A stretch of 64,000 nt of DNA from Alnus glutinosa (lineage: Eukaryota > Streptophyta > Magnoliopsida > Fagales > Betulaceae). A program made the translations under genes and the position numbers. The notes under the pieces were generated by a model. It saw nothing but the letters and a program-made list of their open reading frames with translations. It was not told the origin of the DNA and did no database searches. Shown one piece after another: positions 49,641 to 61,118 of the stretch; the stretch's first letter is position 1; each line of letters starts with the position of its first letter. Location: positions 25,417,044 to 25,481,043 of the forward strand of contig NC_084887.1 in assembly GCF_958979055.1 (NCBI RefSeq). The letters run 5' to 3'.

Positions 49641-51009
49641 CAGCACTTTATTCTGGTCCTTTGGTTTTTTTTTGTTAAACCCAGAATTATGTCAGAGGTA
49701 TCTGCTTTTATCTGACAATCTCTGGGTAATGTGTTTAGGTCCTTTGTTCATGTAAAAATTGTTTTAACCCTTTAACCCCCTAGAGATGTAGAAAAAGTTG
49801 TATGGTTGTGGAATGCTTTGCTAGTCTGCTATTTATCCTGTAGAAGCTTTACTTCTTTGAATGAAGAGTTGCTTTGTTATTTGGTTGAAATTTTCGTTGC
49901 AACTTGTTTGTGTTTCATTTTTCTAGCTTTTTAAAATAGGGATCTGGTTTATCTGATCAAGTAACCAAATGGGGTTCTCATTGAGATGTAAATATTTCAA
50001 GATTAACAAGGGGTTTGTATATCAGTTCAAGTCAGGAAGGCAGTCTCCACGGTATCCTACAGCTACGGGTTGACAATTCGTGTTTGTGTGTTGAGGCATG
50101 AGTCCAAGACTATATAAGTTAAATTTAATCCGAATCATTTAATTAAACATTTCAAATTTCTCAACTTTGACCTGACGCATTTAATCAGATGGGTTAGACC
50201 TCTTAACTTTAATTCATTAATTATTTTGAGTGCATGTAAAAAAATTATCAGCTTTAAATGTCGCATGTCAGATTTGGGTCGTGTTAAGACACTACTCCTA
50301 AATGTCTTATGTTGTGTTGAATCGTGTCGAGACACGAGTATAAGACTATATAGGTTAATCTTAGCTGGACACATTTAATTAAACGGGTCAAACCCTTAAA
50401 ATCTAATCCATTAATTTTGTGTTAAGTTCATGTCAAATTTACAAGTCACGTAAAAACTTATCAACCCAAAAATTGAATGTTTACACTTGCTTAGTCACCT
50501 GTGGTCATTTATAGAAGGACTATGTTTTTTTGAAGCTGTACTCTAGACCTTTGGAGAAAGTTGTCACCTTTGCTTAAAAGTTGATTTTGGCGGTAATATG
50601 TCCCACTAAAAGTGTTTTGATATTAACTTGGGGAGAGGAGCTCAGCTGATGGGTAGTGTGGTCTGGCCTGAGTTAATCCCAACCCAAGTGAGTAATCTAG
50701 TTCATCAAGCCGTAATAGAAACAATAAAACTGCACGAGGGTAATTTTCGTACACATTTATACGTACATTCTCTCGACTCCTTGAGGCTAAAAAAATTGAC
50801 ATTTTTGTATTGATGTTTGGCTTACACTCTTTTCATGGACTTTATACAATAAACTGTAATAAATTACACCTGTATGATTCCCCCACCCCCGCCCAAAAAA
50901 TAAAAAACATTTATTCCTTCGTATTTTCTAAAATTTCGAAGAAAAAAAAAAAAGGAAAAAGAACCTATCACCAAAAGTCTTTTTACCAGATTTGTTTGAC
51001 TCCACATTT
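49641..51009. other. Intergenic DNA between the 3' ends of dNK and FANCM
   Basis: It should hold both 3' UTRs. Two diverged copies of a dispersed repeat (GAGTNNAAGACTATATARGTTAA, with CATTTAATTAAAC) lie at about 50100-50190 and 50330-50460, related to fragments at 25770-25990, 26925-27010 and 31610-31860. No further gene is seen. Confidence 0.55.
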
Positions 51010-54000
51010 TCATATCCCAAGATCAAATGAAGGAGAACTGAGAAGACTACAATTTTGTGGGTGTAATTGAGGAATTACATCTTGCTCTGTTATTGACATC
51101 TCAGATTTCTGTTTGAGAAGCAAGGTAGCCTGGGCCTCCACTGCATCAAGGTCAAGACCTTCATAAAATTGATCATCATAAAATGCATCCTCCTTCGTAT
51201 CCGAATTTGTGTCACCGTGATGAAATGAATCTCTGGCTGCTGCAGTCTCTGACTGAAGCAAGAATTCTGGCTCTAGGTTGATTGTAGGAACAGATTCTGA
51301 TCGACAAAAGTGCAATTTTCTTTTTCGACTTTCCATCTCATGATTTCCTCTTTGGGAAACACTAGTTGTACAAGGCACAACTTGTGAGGAGGGCCTCCTC
51401 GTTTGAAAGGATTCTAAATTTCTCCCAGCTGATTGATTAGCAAACTCAGTTTGAGGCGTCTGGAGAGAATACAAGGTTTTCCCCGAAGTACTCGCAGTTT
51501 CACATGTTCTGGTCATCGAAGCCACAGAGTTGGGACTAGAACTGTCAGCACATTTACGCTGCCTCTCCATTGGTGTTTGGCTGAGCAAAGAACGCCTGTT
51601 GATGGAGATTCATTTGTTAAGAAAAATTGTGGCCTCAACACAGAAAAAGGCCAACAATGAATATATTAAAGAGAATTTTGAAGAATTATAGAGAGCATTA
51701 AGAATATGAGATGTTTAGCGGAGCGCATGCTGTGCATATTGTTGGGGAGAGAGGATAATCATGTAAGATAGGAATTAGAAGAGGAGGCTAAAATAAGAAA
51801 GGAGCTAAAAGCTTAACAAACACTAAAATCTTTCTACTTTTGAGTTCAGAAACAATGTTTGAATGCCAACCCTGTTAAATATGCAAAACTTGAACAAAAT
51901 CACATAGTGTCAATGAAGAATTCTTTTGAAACTATGACTCAATAGTGATATCTCCATTTTAGCTAAACCTCAAAGACCAAGGTGAGACTTAATGATTTAC
52001 CATCAATAACCACATAATGTTCTGTTTTTTGCCGTGGTATGCAATTTTTACCGGCAAGCAGCCACTTTAAACAATTTTATTCTAAAACAATAAACAAAAT
52101 GTTAACTTCTAAACCTCCTTTGCTAACATTAGTACACTAATTTTAATTTTTAGGAAATGATGTAAATTAAATTCAAATTTTGCATAGACAAATAAGCAAC
52201 AAAATACCACAAGCTTTTACTTTAAGATCTAAGATAAAATCTCTTGTATTTCCATCATGTATATTCACTAACTAGACAAAAGCACTCCTACACCCCATTT
52301 CTTTCTTAAATTTTATATATTAACCTAAACGAATATGATGGATCTATATATCCTCCCTAATAGAGAATTTGCTATTCATTACTAACTATAAACCACATAA
52401 GAGTCAATATCTTAGTCATTTGCAATGGTTGGTTTCTTAAAGGATATAATTATATATATAACTAAATCAATCTTATTAAAGTACAAAGGGACGTAACTCA
52501 AATACACAAGGAGTATACAAGAGAAACACCCGCTTAGGAAGAGGGAAAGGAACACATATCCAGAAACTCAACAAAGTTAGCAAAGTGAGAACTATTGTGA
52601 GCAACCATCCACCCATAGAGTCTTGAACAATAAATCTTTCAAAGCTATTACCGTTCTCACACAATCTTCAAAGTTACAGGAATTGCACTTTCTCCAAATG
52701 CACCACATCACACAGTTGGGAGCCATCCTCCAAGCTTCTAAGTAACGATGTCTACCAAAATGGCCACTCTAACTAGCCAATAACTCCACCACCCAACTGG
52801 GCATTATCCACTCTACCCCAAAAAGATGGAAAACCAATACCCACAATTCTTTAGCAACTCCGCAATGGAGCATAAGATAATTGATGGAATCCCCACTGTT
52901 CTTGCACATACAACACCAATCTATCACTATTAAGCCCCTCTTTCTTGGATTATCCAAGGTCAATATCCTTCCGAATGTCGTTGTCCATACAAATAAAGTC
53001 ACTCTCATAGATACCTTAATTTTTCATTCCAAGGGAAAGAAACACTAGTAGAGGGGCTAAGAGCATGATAAAATGATCTAACCTCGAATGTCAGCCTTTT
53101 GAATGGGAGGCAACATGATCTATACTCGCCATCGCTATTCAATCTGAGAGAGTACAAGAGGTTGAAGAAAGAGGTGACCATCTCTCACTCCCAATCATGT
53201 ATGGGTTTGATAAAGGTGATATTCCACTGACATATGTTGTTCGCCACCACCATATGGTCTACCACCAAGGCCTCCTTAAAACGGGCAATACAATATAAAA
53301 CCAGGAAAGCTTCCTTCGGGTCTGATCTCCTCACAAAACATTGTGCTAAAACCGAGTCTTAAGCTCATCTCCCACCTCATATCTCACAAATCTAGAAAAA
53401 CCCTCCCATCCCCTCCTAATGTTTATCCACACCCCCACCCCATAGAACCTGTATACCGCATTGGAGCACCACCCTTCCCACATGCTCTCATATTTAACTT
53501 CCACCACCAATCTCCATGAAGCGTTCCCCCCTGTGTTGTAAAGTCATAGCCATGTCTCCAAGAGAGCTCGGTTAAATAGAATTAGATTCCTAACCCCCAA
53601 CACTCCTGAGGAAATCGGAGTACAAATCTTGGACCAACTGTCTAGATGGAATTTAAACTCATCTCCCACTCCACCCCCACAAGAATTCCGGCTGAATTTT
53701 TTCAATACGGTTAGCAACGCCAACTGGGATGGGGAAAAGTTTATTTAAAGAGTTTTCTATTAAAAGGATAGTAGATAGAAAACTTTCTAAACAAAGAGGA
53801 AAAAAAAAACCAGGTTTTTTAGATGGATTTGAAATAGGAGTTTCATCAACATATATCTGCATAATACTTTAAGTTATAAGATATTCATACAAAGCCTAGT
53901 ACCCTCATTCATGATACAGAAATATTAACAAATAATAGGTTAACATGCATGTCATCTTTATTTCTGTAAATTATAGATTGTTTTGAACCACAAATGAAGG

Positions 54001-57000
54001 TCTTAAGTTCCTATTTCCTGTAAAATAGGAGTAAAAGTTTGGAATAATGAAACTTTTTGGACCACTATCAGCTTGTCATTTACATGCCACTTGATCAACA
54101 ATCAATGATTTTGTCAAAAAAAGTAGAAGTTGGAGAATATTTTATGCCATCACCAAATCATGCATTTGTGGTATTCTCCATACTATCGAGATTTAAAAGA
54201 TTTACATGCTCATATGAGTTAGATACCTTTGTGTTCCTAAGGATGCAATCCCCCTTGCCTCCACCCACCAAGGAGGTAACCCCAACAAACACATGCTTCA
54301 GAGAGAGAGAGAGAAAAACACCTGTAAATTGCCATCATGTCATTTCCACAACTTTCAGCTGGACTACTTGCTACTGTTGGATTGATCCTGTCATCTATGA
54401 AACTATCATATGAACTGTCGTCCTGCTCATCTTCCTCATCATCAGAAATATCAGTGTCTGAAGATACCCTGAGGTATTCATTAAACAATAAGTCAGAATG
54501 GACATTCTTCAAACTTTAAATTGAAAGTACTCCTATTTTTTTATTTTTTTTTTGGGGGGGGGTGGGTGTTTGACAAAATGAAAGGTGTGATGTTAATTCA
54601 ATTATCTGCAAAAAAACTTACTCAGCCTCCTCCTCAATGAAGGCTCTGGCATCTTTAACAGGATTCTTTTTACCTGAACGCAACAAGTATTAAGTCAGTA
54701 TACAGCTCAATAGAAAACTTGGTTGTTAAACATACTGCAACACCATAACCAGTATATTCAAGCTCCATTCAACCAAAAAGATGGCTATAGAGACTCAATT
54801 TCAGGAGAAAATATAAGATGAGAAAAATAAGAAAATTCCAGCACTGGAAAGTACAGACAATTAGAGGCATCAGACTTGGAATTCAAGGTACCTCTGGCAT
54901 GCTTATTTTGGATAGGACTGTTACTAGAAAATGATCTGGCAAGATTTGCTATTGGAACGACAAGATTTTCTTTTATGCTTTTCATTTTCCTACTTCCACA
55001 ATCTCCAATTTTGCGCAACCTTTTAAACTTGCGCTTTTGTTGAACACTTTCTGACTTGTCTCCAGAACTTAAATGCCAATCTTTGCTACAGCTATTGTTT
55101 GTCAAGTTTGCAAATGGAGTTTGGGCTTCCTCAACAACTGGAGAAGTGGATATACAACCAGTTATGCTGGCATTATTGTTCAACTTGAGTACAGGAGTTT
55201 GAATTGCAATATTAACGGGAGAAACAGATCCATTTCTTCTATAGTTGCTAATTTCCATAATGTCCTTTTCATTTTTTCCTGGACTTGAAGACTTCACTAT
55301 CAACTCAGTCGGCGATTGGGCTGGTGGAACAAGATCTGGAAAGAGAAATTCATTTTTCTTTTTACCATTTGGTAGCCCTGCAAAAATCCAATTTCTTTCA
55401 ACATAAAATTCTTAATCCCTGTACACATTTCAAATGTAAGCAAAGTTTTTCAGTCCCTGAACCTAAGGTAGAATGATTTAAGATCTGGAGAAGAATGCAG
55501 ACCTCTATCATTTACAGGGGACTCTGGAACAACACCACATTTAATCAAATTAGTCAGTCGTGGACTCAGCTCAATATCTCTGAAGTCATCTCTGCATTCA
55601 TCAGCCAGAGGCAAGAGTGCCTTGATTTCCACAACATCAGGCGTCTCACTAGCAGTATCTCGTTCATTTGAACGATTTCCCTTTAAAGGTGGTGTTTCAG
55701 GACTATTCTCAACCTCATCCAATGTCTTCACCTGCTGGGCATCAGAGTCACATAATCCAGATGTTGGCAGAGTCTCGTCCTTTATGCATCTTGTTGGAGA
55801 AGCTATTTCTACAGCAGCCATAGCTTGCATAACTAGTTCCTTGTTGCCTTCAGTCGAAGTCCTCGAATAGCAAGAATCTTGCTTTAAAGAATTCAGCGAC
55901 TTTGTACTGCTTGCAATTGTACACTTAGAATGTGACCCTTCTTTGAGAGGAAGTAAAGGGACAGATAAAATCAAGACCTTTCCAAAAGCATCAAGTGATA
56001 CATAATCTGAACCAAAGATATAGGAATGCACAGGACGATTTTCGATACAAAAGTCAGGCACAATATGCTTCTCTTTGGTTCTTGTGATCTTCCTAGGTGA
56101 TACTTCAGAGTCCAATACTTCTCTTTGTGATCTTATGTTTGGAGAATTATCAAAAACTAGCAAACCTGCACAATATTTGAAGGTATTTACATCCCCAATA
56201 ATAATATTTATTGATCAGTAATAGCATGCAACTTCTGGACATTCAATATCACAAACAAAACAAAGAAAATCCAGAAATAACAATACAATACAACTTTCAT
56301 AGAGCTAAGCTAATACTTACCATGATATAGTAAGTTGCAACATTGAGATTTGGGAGAATGAAAAAGCAAGAGGAACAGTAATAAAGATCCAAGGCCACTA
56401 TTATGTTATGATTCAACAACACACTATATAAGTTAAAAGATTCAAGACTCAGAAACTCCACTCAGACTTTGGCTGAAAAGAGTAACAGTCTCAGGATGCA
56501 ACTTGATTCGAGAATATGAACAATGCCTATATCTATTTGCATAAACAGTGGGATAACTTGTAAGTAGGGTGTTAAGAAAAGGGAAAAAAATTTACATACA
56601 GATGTAATTATTTAAGTAGCTTTAGTCCTTTTAAATTATTTGTAGAGATACATAATTATAAATGTTTAGTGCTCATTTCTAACTAGGGAATGAGAAAATA
56701 CACTGCAGCTCGAATGACACGAGCATTGGGACTTGAAACCAAAAAGACATAAGTAAATGTACCTAAACTTCTAACTGAATTCGAATAATGTACAAGTACA
56801 AAGACTTCTTTCCCCCTTAGTGTTCCAATGCATATGATCTCAACCATCCCTCAAAAGTGAACACACCAGAATGCTTTCTGAATACCCAACCTTTTGCCAT
56901 ACAACTCTTTTAGAGCTATTAGAGATTACATTACCTTCTGTTCCATTGCCATGCAGTTCAGCAGTGTTGACCACCAAGCTCTTTCCCAGAAAGACTTCAT

Positions 57001-59124
57001 CCTAAATCCATCACATGATCGAATAAGAAGAACAGTATAATGCAATAAGAGAAATATTAAAGCACAAAAAGTTCAAATAGAACCTCAACAGTGGTTTTGC
57101 AGTCTTCGGAAAAGGTTAGTCCTTGCAAACATTGCATCGTATCAATCAACATCCCAGTTCTATATGCATGCATTATCTTATGCACTCTGGATGGAAATGT
57201 TTGGAAGTGAGGAAAGGCAATAAGAGATGGCCGCCATGTATTTGCATCAGTAGGGTGGAAATATTTGGCAATTAAACTAGTCTCAGCAGCCGTTAGTTTG
57301 TCTTCCAAAACAGATGCTTGAATAGCATGATCATCTTTCACTTTCTTTCCGCGAGGAATGAATTGTTCAATCGACAGCTCAATAACTTGGACTTCTGGTT
57401 TGTAAATATGGGGAATCTGCCCAGAAAAGGGAGGAAAAAATTATAATAACAGTATTATTAAATGAATTTATATGTCAAGAAGGCGAAATTAAAATTTTTA
57501 AAAAAAATAAACATCTTTTAGAAGATCTCACCATCCTTGGACTAGAATGAAAATTAAAGCTATTCATCCCCCCATTTCGCATATGTTTTCTAACTGCCTT
57601 GCCGTTTGCCTGCTTTCGCATGTAACCTTTCAATTCTGACCCTTCACAAGCTAAAACTAGTAATACTGTCAAGGAAATACTCCAGTTAGCATTAGAAACT
57701 TGTCAAGGTGTTGAAACCTGGAAGAAGTGAAGAATTATGCTTGTGTTAGTCTCACAAATAGCCTATTCAATAAAATGCATTATCCAAATTACAAAAAGGA
57801 TATCAACTCGTCCATCATGCTTTCTTCCAGTCCTCCCCATGCGCTGAATCATTCTCAATGGTGACACATTAGCATCAAAACATATTACAAGATCAACTTC
57901 CATGATATCCAGTCCTTCTTCACCAATTGATGTGGCAACAATGACATTGTAACCACCAGCTCGAAATTTCTGTGGGAGAACAGAGTAAGCCACGACAAAG
58001 AGCAGAGAAAATCATAAAAGAGTATCATATTTACCTCCAAAACATCCTGTTGAACTTTTTGTGACTGGCCTTTCAATGCTTTTCCTGTAAGAAACCATAA
58101 ATTATAAATTTTTTACAAAATATTAGCATCCCAAGTAAACTTGTCGCCTATTACGGTCGATGTTTTCTTTTAGTATTAAAAATGAAGAATATAACTACAA
58201 GGGAAGAAATATAAAAGAGAGAAGGTGAAGTCATGATGGATGTAGCAGAGCGATAGGCTTGGTAACGCTTGGTAACAGATATAGGAGTACTGAAACAAAG
58301 ATGGACACATGGACACATGCACGCATACAAAAATATGCATATACATATACTAATATGTGTTTGTATGTGTGTACGAGTGAATTTTAATTTAAGGACCCAT
58401 CGTATCATCTGCCCCTGTCATGTAACATGGGTCTAGGTAGGAACATGGGTGTAGGTAGGTGATCCAAGTGGCAAGGGAGAAGGCTTTAATATTTTCAATA
58501 ACATAGGAGATCTCCAATTTTGTAATTGAAATAATCACTTCTTTTCAATCTATGATGAAACATATGGCAGGTGCTATTTTTAACATGAAGTAAACTTTCT
58601 TTGTATGGACAATAGCTTTAGGTAAAATTTTGACGTATGACAATCAGCGAAAGAGGAATGTCGTGGTGATTGAGTGGTGTTGTATGTGTAAAAAGAGTGG
58701 GGAGTCAATTGAACATCTATTACTTCACTGTGAAGTTGCTCGCGATCTATAGAGTTACATTCTTAATTTATTTGGGGTAGAGTGGGTTATGCCACGAATG
58801 GTGCTAGAGTTGTTGACTACTAGTTGGGGTGTGTCGTTTGGGTATGATCCAGTTAAGGAAGTTTGGCGGTTAGTTCTGTTGTGTTTAATGTGGTGTATTC
58901 TAAGGAAGCGTTTGCTTAACATGTTATATATTTGGATAGCGTCTCATCATAGCGTAAATGTTTTTACTTATGCAAACTTTTTAAATTTATTTTCTATTCG
59001 TTCCTATTAGGGGCACTTTTGTATACTTCCTGTGTATTAGGGTTGCGTCCCTCTGCACTTTATTAATGAATTGACATTACTTATAAAAAAAAAAAATTGA
59101 AGTAAATAATATCTAATGTCAACC

Positions 59125-59155
<31 letters not shown>

Positions 59156-61087
59156 AAAAAAGACAAAGTCAAGTTTTGTAGTAAAACCGTCTCTAAAACA
59201 TATACTCAAATGGCTAAATACAAAGTACGGAAAACACAACATACCTGAGCTTTGGCCAATAAACTGGGTAGCTCTAACTAAATCCCTGATATTTGCTAGT
59301 GCTTCCATTATGTCCCTGAATGTTTGTATATTATGACCAAGAAAAAAAATTAAGAAATACACAATAGACTGGAAGCATCAAAACTGAGTTGAATAGAAAA
59401 TAATCTCTTTTACCTGACACTTCCCCTAAAATTGGAGAAAATAATAACCCTCGAGTTTTGTGGATCCTTTGTTTCTGCAACCGGATTTATAGTTGTCACA
59501 TTAACCAACAAATATCAAAACTTTCAAGCTCACTCAAATTTGAGATTTAAGCCTGCCTATCAATATAGACCTAACTATATCTCAGAAACTTCTGTGTGAA
59601 TTATTAGTGGCACATATAGTTCACAAATTGAAAAGAGATCATCTCAACCGAGTGAAATTCCACACTGCCAATAATGAAGATCTCTTCAAACCTAAGACAG
59701 TACCAAGGATTTAGAAAACTTATTATGGTGAATGAAATTTTAGAGTAACAATTTAGAATACAACCAGAGTCAAATAAAACCATTTAAAGATAAACCAAGT
59801 ACAACGAATTAGAATAAGCCTTGAAATACTGAATTTTCTCATTTTACTCCATGCATGGTCCAGCAATTGGTTCACTGACTTATCAAAAAAAAAAGCAATC
59901 GGTTCACTGAGCTAAACGATTTTTTTGACATAGCATTTACTGAGGACCCTAAACAATGACAAGAAGGGGGAATCTATTGACTTAAAAAATCCAGCTGCAA
60001 TCCCTAATTGGGCTATCTCCACCATCCAAAGCACAGCTAGGTGAGGCTTGAAAAAGGAAAAATCATAGACCCAATCATCTTTGATATTTCCAGTTCCTGT
60101 GAGCCAATTACAACAAATTCTGGGTGTTCATTCAGAGAAGATATTATTATTGATAGAGTTGATTCTCTGTTACTCAAATGTTCCTGAGAAAAGTAAGCCT
60201 AATGCATATAAATTGTGGTTCTATACTTCTAGTCCCAAGGAAGAAATAGCACATCTAAATTCAATGTAAGGAATGAAAAATACAACTCATTCTTGGCATC
60301 CAAGGAAAGTCAATACCAACTACCAGTTTTCTTAAAACACTTGAACCCCTTATTTAGGACTGTTAAAACACAAAATATCTAATTTATTAGCAGTGGCGAA
60401 GACACCCCCAAAAATTAGATATATATCATAACTGGCCATGCTTCCCCACTACACACATTTACTCAATCTTTCCCCACCCATTAACACCTCAGTCTTTTCT
60501 TTTACCCAGAAAGGAAGCAACAAATAAAAAATTAGTCTGCAACAGAGTCACCCCTCTCTGGCTCTCTCTCTCTTGAGCAACAATGCTTGATTCTATAAGT
60601 ATTCAGTAGCAGTATATTTCTGAACCATGGTTTCTCCATTTTCAAAAGATGGGTGTCAACATGTCGTGCTCCAAGTCCTGTCTTTGGTACATGTCCCCAT
60701 TTCGCTTTCAACAGCTACTAAGAGCGAGTATTTTTCAATTATGAATATGGTTAATACAAGACTTCACAAAAAGATGGAAGATGGTTTTCTTACAAATTAT
60801 TTTGTTATCTATATTGAGACAAAAATCACTGAAAATTTTAACACAGAAATGATAATAGATAATTTGTATCCTCTAAAACATTATCAGACCTCACTGTGAT
60901 AGGAAATTTGTAAATTTTTGGGGAGGCTTTTTGTATATGTCTATGTCCAAGTTGACAAGATATACTTTTGTGGACACCTTTTTACCTTTTTACTTATAAG
61001 ACAATATTAACGCATTAAGAATATCGTTTGAATCTTTTTTGTATTATGTAATGTTTGAACTTTTTGTTTTGTCTCCTTTCTAGCCCC

Positions 61088-61118
<31 letters not shown>

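Noticed and set aside
57781..57804. GT donor inside GAGTTGATATCC for the FANCM exon end
   Set aside because: Joining there to the next exon gives TAT TAC TAG, an immediate stop; the U12 donor fits both consensus and protein.
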